Shown here in pieces: positions 17,454 through 25,253 of a DNA stretch of 64,000 bases. Numbering within the stretch: the stretch's first letter is position 1; each line of letters opens with the position of its first letter. A program made the translations under genes and the position numbers. Under the pieces are notes generated by a model. The model was not told the origin of the DNA. It saw nothing but the letters and a program-made list of their open reading frames with translations, and searched no databases. Source of the DNA: Nitrospira sp. (GTDB taxonomy: Bacteria; Nitrospirota; Nitrospiria; Nitrospirales; Nitrospiraceae). The stretch lies in assembly GCA_030123565.1 (NCBI GenBank), contig CP126122.1:2406800-2470799 (forward strand), given 5' to 3'.

Positions 17454-18268
17454 GGGCGTGTTAACACTAACGGCCATTTTCATGAGATACTGCGTACATG
17501 GAAATCACCGACGCACAGTATCGCCACATCGAGCCGTGTTTGCCGACGCAACGCGGCAACGTAACGCTCGACAATCTGCACGTGCTCAACGCCATCTTGT
17601 ACGTCGCCGAGCAGGGCTGCAACTGGCGTGGGCTGCCCAAGCGGTTCGGCAACTGGCACACCATCTATACTCGTATGAATCGTTGGTCGAAGAGCGGGGT
17701 GCTGGATCGCGTATTTGCACAGCTGCAACACACTCAGATCATCCGCGTAAAAATCGAAGCCATGGCCTTGGACAGTACCATCGTCAAGGTTCATCCGGAT
17801 GGCACGGGGGCGTTAAAAAAAACGGCCCGCAAGCCATTGGCCAGTCCCGCGGCGGATGGACGACCAAGATTCATCTGGTTGCCGCGGATGCTCGAACGGC
17901 CATAGCGTTTGCCCTGTCCCCGGGCCAGGCCCACGATGCGCCCGAGGGGCGAAAGTTGCTGCAACGCTGAGGGCGAATGCCGCACTCGGTCCACCTGTTG
18001 ATGGATCGAGCGTATGAAGGCGATGAGACGCGGCAACTGGCCGTGGATGTAGGGTATGTTCCTGTGGTGCCGCCCAAGCACAATCGACTCACGCCATGGG
18101 AATACGATCGAGTCCTGTATAAGCGACGCAATGAGATCGAACGGCTGTTCCGCCGGCTTAAGGGATTTCGGCGCATCTTCTCGCGGTTTGAAAAACTCGA
18201 TGTCATGTTCGTCGCGTTCATCAATTTCGCGTTGATCGTCGAGGGCTTGCGTTAGTGTGAACAGGCCC
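17454..18268 (+). mobile_element. IS5-family (IS427-like) insertion sequence, 815 bp
   Basis: The terminal inverted repeats are GGGCSTGTTMACACTAACG at 17454 and 18268. The flanks read CTA on the left and TAG on the right, consistent with TA duplication at a CTAG target. It carries a two-frame transposase. The element lies in the N-terminal part of the ligase pseudogene, opposite to the direction of ligase transcription. Confidence 0.88.
17498..18255 (+). pseudogene. IS5/IS427-type transposase, two-frame with an internal stop
   Basis: The first frame starts at ATG 17498 ('MEITDAQYRHIEPCLP') and leads to 'MALDSTIVKVHPDGTGALKK'. Homology then continues in the -1 frame ('GWTTKIHLVAADART') from an A8 tract at 17815-17822, a normal site for programmed -1 frameshifting in this group. 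The -1 frame ends at TGA 17968-17970 ('EGRKLLQR'), and the expected continuation 'MPHSVHLLMDRAYEGDETR' through 'RNEIERLFRRLKGFRRI' follows in the same frame from 17977. The TGA therefore looks like a nonsense mutation separating the DDE residues, and the element is probably dead unless supplied in trans. Confidence 0.85.
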
Positions 18269-18450
18269 TAGCGAACGTGATTCCCACCAATCCAAAGGCC
18301 TGGGCTTTTCAGAGCGCGACCTTAATCCGCCTGAGTAGAGAGGCTGAACCGGTTTCCGGTACGTCTTCAAGAGGATTTGTGATGGGAGGCGTCAAGCTTA
18401 CCGTATTGGGAGCTAAAACAGTGAAGCTCCCCGTAGAAAACTACGGGGAA

Positions 18451-19422
18451 TCACGATTTGGAGTGCACCTTCTGATCAGGAATCGAAGTCGACTGTGGAA
18501 CGCCATAACGCGCATACCACTCATACGTTTCTATCAATCCCTCTCGCAGCGAAATTGTCGGATTCCATCCAAGCGCCTGCATCCGACTGCAATCCATCAG
18601 TTTTCTCGGCGTGCCGTCCGGTTTGGGGCGATCCCAATGCACAGGTCCCAGGTAACCGACCACCTCGGCCACCAACGAGGCCAGTTCGGCGATCGCAATG
18701 TCCTGCCCTGTGCCGACGTTGATGATGGTCGCATCTGAATAGTGGTCCATCAGAAAGAGGCAGGCTTCCGCACAATCATCCACATGCAGAAACTCCCGTC
18801 GTGGGGTCCCAGAGCCCCACAGTATAGGTGAGCAGCCCTGCTCGCGCGCCTCGTGGAACCGCCGAATCAAGGCTGCCAAGACATGGGCGGTCTGTAAATC
18901 AAAATTGTCGTTCGGACCGTACAGGCTGGTGGGTATCGCTGCAATAAAGTCGCACCCGTATTGTTGACGATAGGCCTGACACATTTTGATGCCTGCGATC
19001 TTCGCCACTGCATACCACTCGTTCGTCGGTTCGAGCGGGCCGGTCAGCAGGTACTCTTCCTTCATCGGTTGCGGCGAGTCCCGCGGATAGATGCAGGAGG
19101 ACCCCAGCAGCAGCAGCTTTTTAACGCCATGAACATAGGCTTGATGAATGATGTTGGTTTGAATCGCCAAGTTGTCATAAATGAACTCGGCGGGGAAGGT
19201 GCTATTCGCCAGGATACCCCCCACCTTCGCTGCCGCCAGAAAGACATATTCCGGCTTGGCTTCTGCAAAAAACGCGTCCACCCGACCGTTGTCCCGCAAG
19301 TCCAGTTCCTTGCTGGCTCGGATCAGTAGGTTATCGTATCCGCAAGCAGTGAGGGCCCGGACAATCGCAGATCCGACCATCCCCCGATGCCCTGCCACAT
19401 AGATACGCGCGTGTTTCTCCAT
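18451..19422 (-). CDS. fcl: GDP-L-fucose synthase
   Basis: 323 residues. The N-terminus 'RIYVAGHRGMVGSAIVRAL' is the signature of GDP-4-keto-6-deoxymannose 3,5-epimerase/4-reductase. 'LDLRDNGRVDAFF', 'SSCIYPRDSPQPMKEEYLL' and YxxxK in 'EWYAVAKIAGIKM' complete the catalytic set. It converts the Gmd product to GDP-L-fucose using NADPH. A decayed gmd copy lies just upstream (19531-19740), which suggests an original gmd-fcl pair. The working gmd is now at 21451-22473. Confidence 0.95.
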   Translation of the reverse strand: MEKHARIYVAGHRGMVGSAIVRALTACGYDNLLIRASKELDLRDNGRVDAFFAEAKPEYVFLAAAKVGGILANSTFPAEFIYDNLAIQTNIIHQAYVHGVKKLLLLGSSCIYPRDSPQPMKEEYLLTGPLEPTNEWYAVAKIAGIKMCQAYRQQYGCDFIAAIPTSLYGPNDNFDLQTAHVLAALIRRFHEAREQGCSPILWGSGTPRREFLHVDDCAEACLFLMDHYSDATIINVGTGQDIAIAELASLVAEVVGYLGPVHWDRPKPDGTPRKLMDCSRMQALGWNPTISLREGLIETYEWYARYGVPQSTSIPDQKVHSKS

Positions 19423-19530
19423 ACCCTACGATCCCATCGACGCCGTGCCCTGCAATGGGAACCGCTCGGTCTCCAGATCGGCCTTAACCATCATGATTGC
19501 AGGCGATGGAAATTCATGGTCGGCTTTCAG

Positions 19531-19740
19531 TCAAGCTTCCGCTGCGTCTTCGTCGAATCGCCGATCAGCAGATGCAGTTTGGCATCGGTGATGTACAGGT
19601 CCTGGCAAATGCTGCCGATCCGCGTGTATTGAACGGACTCGAACAGCGAATGATCCCATAAATGTCATACCCCTTCGCCGAGAGAATTCGGCGAGGTAGG
19701 AGCCGTCTTGACCAATGATGCCGGTAATCAACGCGTTCAC
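19531..19740 (-). pseudogene. gmd: GDP-mannose 4,6-dehydratase 5' remnant
   Basis: From GTG 19740 the frame reads 'NALITGIIGQDGSYLAEF', matching the first 18 residues of the intact gmd. Homology then jumps frame to 'AKGYDIYGIIRCSSPFNTR', and again to 'LYITDAKLHLLIGDST' ending at a stop near 19531. Two frameshifts and loss of the remaining roughly 260 codons mark it as a pseudogene. It belongs to the longer class of Gmd ('RxSSxFNT'), so it is not a simple duplicate of the intact gmd, which reads 'RRVAMEDPEH' at that position. Confidence 0.8.
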
Positions 19741-19943
19741 TGCGGATATGCTCCGATCGTTGCATTCATGACCACAACCAACCCGGTTCGATCTCCTCCC
19801 GCCCACAGCCGGCCACATACCAACCTCGATACATCTGTGACATCCCATCACGACAGTGATGAATGAACAATCTCAGCATGAGTGGTGAGACCGACTTCCA
19901 TGCGGGATGCAACCTCACATTACCGCATGTCCACGTTTCTGTC

Positions 19944-21233
19944 TTAGCCAGCTGCCAACCTCTGTCGATCCGCACTTCTTACCGTGACCCCAACTGCCAC
20001 CAGAATCCAAAACAAATGAGCCAAACTGCCTGCAAACATGTAGTCAAATAGATTGCGAGTTACAAAACCAACGACCGCAATCCCGACTCCTGTTACCAAA
20101 ACGACGCCATCGCTCATCTGCGGACTCCATGGGAATGGAATCAGGACCCGAATGATGGTTACAAAGGTCCATAAAAAGAAAATGAACGCTGGCACCCCGC
20201 TTCCCAATGCAATCATCAGAAATGTACTGTGCATTGCTGGCAGGACACGTTCTCTTTCCTTCTTTTCCGCTTGTGCTGCCGGTGAATACTCGCGATGTCG
20301 CTTGATAAAGGTATCATTGCCGTATCCCACTCCGACGAGAGGGTGTTCACGAATATCTTTCAGTCCCAACTTCCATACTGCCGCACGGGCCTCAAGGGTC
20401 CAGGGATCGACAGTATCGACTTGATGCCCGGTCTTCGGGATGACAACGAAGGCAAGACTTGCCACGGCAACGATTCCGGCCATGACAACCACCACTCTGC
20501 GATGTCCACTGATAAAGCCATATGTCCCTAATTGGACTACATGCCCCAACCAACCAGCTCTGGTATAGGACGCCACCTGGGCAAGTACCCCCAACCCCAG
20601 GGCCAACCCTCCAACGATGCGAACCCGGCGTTCGCGGAAGATAAGGAGCATTGTCAGCAATATCGGCAGAGTCATCACCATGTACGTGTTGAGCCAATTG
20701 TAGTCCGACCCAAAGGCGTGGGCTCGTATATTGCGATCCTTCCATGTCCCTCCCCTGTCGACGAATTCTACGAGTGCATAGAGGGCGAGGATGGAGGCCC
20801 CCAATGTCAGCGACCACAGGATCTGTTGCGGCAGATGCTCCCGGCGGCAGCGATGCAGGACCAGCTGGACCCAATAAAACACGACGGCCTGCGCGACGAA
20901 TTTTTTCCACTCGGCAAAACTGTACGAGGGATCGGTCGCAAAGGGTACGGTGCAGAGCACCCAGGTGATGAAGAGCCACAGGGGAAGGTCCAGCGGGGTT
21001 TTGATCCAGGGATTGACTCTCTCCAGCCAACACATGCCCAAGCAGAGAACCGACAGGATGATGACCGCGTGTTCTTGATAACGGAACAGGATCGGAAAGA
21101 AACTCGAGCAGGCAACGGCGATCACCACATAACTCTGAAACGCCCAGAAGAGTGCCTGCCCGGGAACGCGTCTCACTCCTGCCTGGGCAGGCCGGACAGT
21201 GGAACCGGCTTGTGACGCAATCGAAACATTCAT
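19944..21233 (-). CDS. O-antigen ligase family membrane protein, intact
   Basis: 429 residues with about 10 to 12 hydrophobic segments. The central 'ASYTRAGWLGHVVQLG' near residues 221-236 is the conserved Arg-containing motif of the Wzy_C/WaaL family. 'HPLVGVGYGNDTFIKRH' near 297-313 and 'VLPAMHSTFLMIALGSGV' hold the periplasmic His region. It should join undecaprenyl-linked glycan to lipid A-core in the inner membrane. It is a paralogue of the disrupted gene at 15189-18395 and probably the functional copy. A near-consensus promoter lies about 115 bp upstream. A polymerase (Wzy) role cannot be ruled out from sequence. Confidence 0.82.
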   Translation of the reverse strand: MNVSIASQAGSTVRPAQAGVRRVPGQALFWAFQSYVVIAVACSSFFPILFRYQEHAVIILSVLCLGMCWLERVNPWIKTPLDLPLWLFITWVLCTVPFATDPSYSFAEWKKFVAQAVVFYWVQLVLHRCRREHLPQQILWSLTLGASILALYALVEFVDRGGTWKDRNIRAHAFGSDYNWLNTYMVMTLPILLTMLLIFRERRVRIVGGLALGLGVLAQVASYTRAGWLGHVVQLGTYGFISGHRRVVVVMAGIVAVASLAFVVIPKTGHQVDTVDPWTLEARAAVWKLGLKDIREHPLVGVGYGNDTFIKRHREYSPAAQAEKKERERVLPAMHSTFLMIALGSGVPAFIFFLWTFVTIIRVLIPFPWSPQMSDGVVLVTGVGIAVVGFVTRNLFDYMFAGSLAHLFWILVAVGVTVRSADRQRLAAG

Positions 21234-21355
21234 CGGATCAGATGCCGCTTCTCACCTGGATAGAAGGAATCCCCCACGAACGCACTCCCTCGACGGTCCG
21301 TTCCGGAGAACCTTGCGAGAAGTAGTCTGGACGGCACGGGGCGCTGCGGGATGGC

Positions 21356-21384
21356 AGTATAGAGGAATTAGGACGGGGTCACAA
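21356..21384 (-). promoter_or_regulatory. Sigma-70-type promoter of O-antigen ligase gene
   Basis: On the minus strand TTGTGA (21384-21379), a 17-base spacer and TATACT (21361-21356) form a good sigma-70 promoter. The predicted start is near 21349, giving a leader of about 115 nt before the ligase start codon at 21233. Confidence 0.6.
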
Positions 21385-21394
21385 GAAATGTGAC
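21378..21394. promoter_or_regulatory. Inverted repeat overlapping the -35 box
   Basis: GTCACA-AGAAA-TGTGAC is a perfect 6-base inverted repeat with a 5-base spacer, covering the -35 element of the ligase promoter. The position suits an operator for a dimeric repressor. The half-site order is opposite to the CRP consensus, so CRP is not proposed. Confidence 0.4.
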
Positions 21395-21450
21395 TCGACG
21401 ACAGACTTGGAAGAGACGAACCGGCAGGCCCTGCGCAGGCTACTCCGGCG

Positions 21451-22473
21451 TCAGGCCGCGCGTCTGCCGTCCTGTCGGCGATAACGGGAAGAGGGTGTTC
21501 GACGAGACTCCAGCCAGCAGAGATCCGCATCGACCATTTCATGGACGAGCTCGTCGAACGTGACCTGATAGGACCAGTTCAACTGCTTGCGGGCTTTCGA
21601 CGCATCACCGAGCAGGGTCTCCACCTCGGCCGGACGGAGGAACTGCTGATCGACCTGGACATACCGGCGATAATCCAAACCGAGACGTTTGAACGCCGTT
21701 TCCGCAAACTCCCGCACCGTATGTTGTTCCCCCGTGGCGATGACATAATCGTCCGGCACGTCCTGCTGCAACATCAACCACATCGCCTTCACATATTCCC
21801 GTGCATGCCCCCAGTCGCGCCGGGCATCGAGGTTCCCCAGCCGCACCTCCTTCGCCAGCCCGAGCTTGATGCGGGCCGCGTGCGAGGTGATTTTTCTGGT
21901 GACGAACTCATAGCCCCGCCGCGGCGATTCATGGTTGTACAGAATCCCGGAGCAGGCAAAAAGATCGTAGGCCTCCCGGTAGTTTCTCGTGAGATCGAAT
22001 CCGGCGACCTTCGAAATTCCGTAGGCGGACCGGGGGTGAAAGGGCGTCCGCTCCGACTGGGGCGCCTCGACGACCTTTCCGAACATTTCACTGGAGGCAG
22101 CGAAATAAAACCGGCAGCGGGGGACCACATCGCGCACGGCGGCGAGCATATGGTGTGTGCCGTTGATATTGGCATTGAGCGTCGAGAATTCATCCTCGAA
22201 CGAATAGGCCACGAAGCTCTGGGCACCGAGGTGGTAGCACTCGTCGGGACCGACGGCCTGGAGCACACGGTAAAGACTCGGCAGGCTTTCCAGAGAAGCC
22301 GCATGGAGGTGAAGACGATCCCGCAGGTGGGCGACTCTCCAGAGCCGGTGTTCCGGATCTTCCATGGCGACACGGCGGATGATCCCGTGCACCTCATAGC
22401 CGCGCTCCAACAGAAATTCCGCCAGGTAGGAACCGTCCTGTCCCGTGATGCCGGTAATCAGGGCCCGCTTCAT
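21451..22473 (-). CDS. gmd: GDP-mannose 4,6-dehydratase
   Basis: 340 residues, SDR family. 'ALITGITGQDGSYLAEFLLERGYEVHG' begins the protein. 'NINGTHHMLAAV', 'AASSEMFGKVVEAPQSE' and YxxxK in 'SAYGISKVAGFDL' form the active site, followed by 'GILYNHESPRRGYEFVTRKI', which is diagnostic of Gmd. It makes GDP-4-keto-6-deoxymannose, the precursor of GDP-fucose (through fcl at 18451) and of GDP-perosamine (possibly through the aminotransferase at 9887). The C-terminal about 20 residues are Arg-rich and variable. No GDP-mannose biosynthesis genes are present nearby. Confidence 0.95.
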   Translation of the reverse strand: MKRALITGITGQDGSYLAEFLLERGYEVHGIIRRVAMEDPEHRLWRVAHLRDRLHLHAASLESLPSLYRVLQAVGPDECYHLGAQSFVAYSFEDEFSTLNANINGTHHMLAAVRDVVPRCRFYFAASSEMFGKVVEAPQSERTPFHPRSAYGISKVAGFDLTRNYREAYDLFACSGILYNHESPRRGYEFVTRKITSHAARIKLGLAKEVRLGNLDARRDWGHAREYVKAMWLMLQQDVPDDYVIATGEQHTVREFAETAFKRLGLDYRRYVQVDQQFLRPAEVETLLGDASKARKQLNWSYQVTFDELVHEMVDADLCWLESRRTPSSRYRRQDGRRAA

Positions 22474-22516
22474 AACCGACCCTCCTTGATGGTGGACCGA
22501 CCTCTTCTGCCGCCGC

Positions 22517-23356
22517 TTATGCAGCCGCCGACAGGGCCTTCACGAACCGCTGCAATCCATCCTGCCAGGACGGCATGCTGAACCCGAGATGGTGGAGGCG
22601 ATCCAGCGACAGGACGGAATAGGCCGGACGTTTTGCCGGTCTTGGCATGTCCGCCGTCGTGATCGGCTCGACGGGAACCAGGTGTCCGGACAAGCGGATG
22701 ATTTCCGAGGCGAACTCATGCCAGGTACAGTGGCCCTCGTTCGTCACATGCAGGATTCCCTGCACCGGATGCGCCACGAGCTGTCCGATCATGCGGGCAA
22801 GGTCTTCGGCCGAGGTCGGACAGCCGCGCTGATCCGCCACGACGTTCAAGCAGGGTCGTTCGGCCGCCTGCTGCAACATGGTCTTGACGAAATTCTTGCC
22901 CTGTCGGCCATAGAGCCAGGCGGTGCGCACGACCAGGGTATTTTCACAGCAGGCCAGCGCCCTCTGCTCACCAACCAGTTTCGACAGGCCGTAGGCGTTG
23001 ATGGGATTGGTCGGGTCGGTTTCGACATAGGGACGAGCCCCTCGGCCGTCGAACACATAGTCGGTGGAGATACACACCAACCTGGCGCCGACTTGAGCCG
23101 CCGCGCGGGCCACCCGTTCGGTCCCATCGGCATTCACGGCCATGGCCAAACCCGGATCACGTTCCGCACCGTCCACATCCGTATAGGCGCCGGCGTGAAT
23201 CACCGCCTCGGGCTTCGCCTCGACGATCGCCTGGGCGCAGTCTGGCTTCGTGAGGTCGAACGTCGGTAGATCAAGCGTCGTCAGCTGATGGCCCGGCAAC
23301 AGTTGCCGGAGATCCGTCCCCAGCTGTCCGTGAGAACCGGTGACTACGATCCGCAC
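22517..23356 (-). CDS. rfbD: dTDP-4-dehydrorhamnose reductase
   Basis: About 279 residues from GTG 23356, which gives 'VRIVVTGSHGQLGTDLRQLL'. A longer frame reaches 23434 but lies deep in rfbB. 'VCISTDYVFDGRGARPYVE' and YxxxK in 'INAYGLSKLVGEQ' are RmlD motifs. It reduces dTDP-4-keto-L-rhamnose to dTDP-L-rhamnose. It overlaps rfbB by 13 bases and follows it in the operon rfbA-rfbB-rfbD. Confidence 0.93.
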   Translation of the reverse strand: MRIVVTGSHGQLGTDLRQLLPGHQLTTLDLPTFDLTKPDCAQAIVEAKPEAVIHAGAYTDVDGAERDPGLAMAVNADGTERVARAAAQVGARLVCISTDYVFDGRGARPYVETDPTNPINAYGLSKLVGEQRALACCENTLVVRTAWLYGRQGKNFVKTMLQQAAERPCLNVVADQRGCPTSAEDLARMIGQLVAHPVQGILHVTNEGHCTWHEFASEIIRLSGHLVPVEPITTADMPRPAKRPAYSVLSLDRLHHLGFSMPSWQDGLQRFVKALSAAA

Positions 23357-24372
23357 GCCGTCCCCTTCTGCAACCGCTTGGCATATTGCTGCTGATAATA
23401 GTCCTTGAACTCTCCGGACTTGATGGTCCGCCACCAGCTCTCATGGGTGCGATACCATTCGACCGTCTGCTTCAACCCCTCTTCGAACGGCACGCGGGGC
23501 GTCCAACCCAAGGCGCGCAGCCGGCTGCAATCGATGGAATAGCGGCGGTCGTGTCCCGGACGGTCCTGCACGAAGCGGATGAGCGAGCGGGGTTTGCCCA
23601 GCGCCGCGACGATCTGTTCAGCTACCGTCAGGTTCTCGCGTTCGTTCCCACCGCCGACGTTGTAGACGGTCCCCGGCTGCCCCTGGTCGAACACATGTTC
23701 GATGCCGGCCGCATGGTCATGGACCGACAGCCAATCCCGGCAGTTCTTGCCGTCGCCGTAGAGGGGAAGCGGCTCGCCCTCGATCGCATTCGTCACAAAC
23801 AGCGGAATGAATTTCTCGGGGTATTGGTTCGGCCCATAGGTGTTGCTGCCGCGCGTCACCAGCACCGGGAATCGATAGGTCGTCCAATAACTCAACACCA
23901 GCAAATCCCCGCCGGCCTTGCTCGCCGAATAGGGGCTCCGCGGTTCCAGCCGATCTTCCTCCGTGGAACTTCCCTGCTCGACGCTGCCGTAGACCTCGTC
24001 CGTACTGACTTGCAGGAACCGCCGAACCCCGGCCTGGCGCGCCTCCTCCAACAGCACCCCCGTGCCCACCACATCCGTGCGGGCGAAGGCCCCCGGATCG
24101 AGAATTGATCGATCGACGTGGGTTTCCGCGGCGCAATTGATGATGCCTTCGATCCGATGCTCGTTCAGAACCGCATGCACCACCTGTTGATCGCAGATAT
24201 CGGCATGCACGAAGGTGTACTGCGGATGGCCGGCCAGATCCGTGAGGTTTTCGAGATTGCCGGAATACTTGAGTGCATCGAGGTTGACGACCGTATGGCG
24301 GCCGCTCTCCACCAATCGCCGCACCAGATGCGAGCCGATGAAGCCGGCGCCGCCCGTCACGAGAATGCGCAT
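23344..24372 (-). CDS. rfbB: dTDP-glucose 4,6-dehydratase
   Basis: 342 residues. 'ILVTGGAGFIGSHLVRRLV' opens the protein. 'QVSTDEVYGSV' (catalytic Thr-Asp-Glu) near residue 123 and YxxxK in 'SPYSASKAGGDLLV' near 150 define RmlB. 'RGSNTYGPNQYPEKFIPLF' is also typical. It converts dTDP-glucose to dTDP-4-keto-6-deoxyglucose. Its start abuts the rfbA stop. Confidence 0.96.
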   Translation of the reverse strand: MRILVTGGAGFIGSHLVRRLVESGRHTVVNLDALKYSGNLENLTDLAGHPQYTFVHADICDQQVVHAVLNEHRIEGIINCAAETHVDRSILDPGAFARTDVVGTGVLLEEARQAGVRRFLQVSTDEVYGSVEQGSSTEEDRLEPRSPYSASKAGGDLLVLSYWTTYRFPVLVTRGSNTYGPNQYPEKFIPLFVTNAIEGEPLPLYGDGKNCRDWLSVHDHAAGIEHVFDQGQPGTVYNVGGGNERENLTVAEQIVAALGKPRSLIRFVQDRPGHDRRYSIDCSRLRALGWTPRVPFEEGLKQTVEWYRTHESWWRTIKSGEFKDYYQQQYAKRLQKGTACGS

Positions 24373-25107
24373 CTAGAACTCCATCCTGTTCGCCCCGGTC
24401 CGGGCCACCAGTTGGTTGGCCGCAAAGAGCGATTCGATCGTGCCCGCATCCGTCCACCAGCCGTCCAGCAGATTCCAGGTCAACTCCCCTGAGGCGATAT
24501 AGGCGTTGTTGACGTCCGTGATCTCCAGTTCGCCTCGCCTGGAAGGCCGGAGGGTCTTGGTGATGTCGAACACGCGGGCATCGTAGAAATAGATGCCGGT
24601 CACCGCGTAGGACGACTTGGGCTGTTTCGGCTTCTCCTCGATGCTCAGCACCCGGTCACCGTCGAGATGCGGCACCCCGAACCGCTGCGGATCCTTCACT
24701 TCCTTGAGTAGAATCTTGGCGCCGGTTTTTTGCGCACGGAAGGCCTCGGCCGCCTGAGCGATATTGCCCTGAATCAAATTGTCTCCCAGCACGACGCAGA
24801 CCGGCCCCTGATCGGCGAAATGCTCGGCCAGCCGCAAGGCGTCGGCGATGCCTCCCTCCCCCTGCTGGTAGGTGTAACTAAGGTGCTTCAGCCCGAAGTC
24901 CCGGCCGTTGCCCAACAATTTGAGAAAATCGCCGGCGCTGTTGCCGCCCGTCACCAGCATGACCTCCGTGATGCCGGCGTTCACCAGCGTCTGGATCGGG
25001 TAGTAGATCATCGGCTTGTCGTAGACCGGCAAGAGGTGTTTGTTCGTGACTTTGGTGAGAGGCAGCAATCGAGACCCGAGACCGCCGGCTAGCACGACAC
25101 CCTTCAT
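24373..25107 (-). CDS. rfbA: Glucose-1-phosphate thymidylyltransferase, short form
   Basis: 244 residues, shorter than the roughly 290-residue enterobacterial RmlA. 'MKGVVLAGGLGSRLLPLT' is the nucleotide-binding start. 'NKHLLPVYDKPMIYYP' and 'VVLGDNLIQG' are RmlA motifs. 'WTDAGTIESLFAAN' ends the catalytic core, and the usual C-terminal allosteric helix region is absent. It makes dTDP-glucose from dTTP and glucose-1-phosphate and so supplies rfbB. rfbC (3,5-epimerase) is missing from this cluster. The length suits the short nucleotidyltransferases seen in many non-enteric bacteria. Confidence 0.9.
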   Translation of the reverse strand: MKGVVLAGGLGSRLLPLTKVTNKHLLPVYDKPMIYYPIQTLVNAGITEVMLVTGGNSAGDFLKLLGNGRDFGLKHLSYTYQQGEGGIADALRLAEHFADQGPVCVVLGDNLIQGNIAQAAEAFRAQKTGAKILLKEVKDPQRFGVPHLDGDRVLSIEEKPKQPKSSYAVTGIYFYDARVFDITKTLRPSRRGELEITDVNNAYIASGELTWNLLDGWWTDAGTIESLFAANQLVARTGANRMEF

Positions 25108-25253
25108 CCATCACCCCCAAGGCAACGATACGATTGGATCGGAAGAAAATGTGACCTTATACCACGCGAGGCTTCTCAGCGACCATCGATGAACTGGATC
25201 TTAGCCTCTCGTCCCTCTTTCAGACCAGAAAATTCGATCATAGCGCCGCTGCG

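Larger units (their letters stand above)
15189..18395 (-). pseudogene. O-antigen ligase (WaaL-like) pseudogene split by two insertion sequences
   Basis: Three collinear pieces match the intact ligase at 19944-21233. The N-terminal piece is about 18269-18395 (TTG start possible), the middle piece 17194-17453 ('FPQVFRLQEH', 'VGWVLCTVPFAADPNYSF') and the C-terminal piece 15189-15662 ('TVDPWTLKART', 'YPVVGIGYGNETF'). Removing both elements and one copy of each target duplication restores a single frame across both junctions (for example 'YLLRGLVERGY' at the IS1182 site). Even so, about 140 residues equivalent to paralogue positions 128-270 are absent, including the 'SYTRAGW' loop. An in-frame TGA at 18309-18311 sits where the paralogue has 'LFWAF', consistent with TGG to TGA. 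The gene would have ligated O-antigen to lipid A-core in the periplasm. It is not functional. Confidence 0.85.

Noticed and set aside
21378..21394. CRP site upstream of the O-antigen ligase
   Set aside because: The half-sites are in the opposite order to the CRP consensus and the spacer is 5, not 6.
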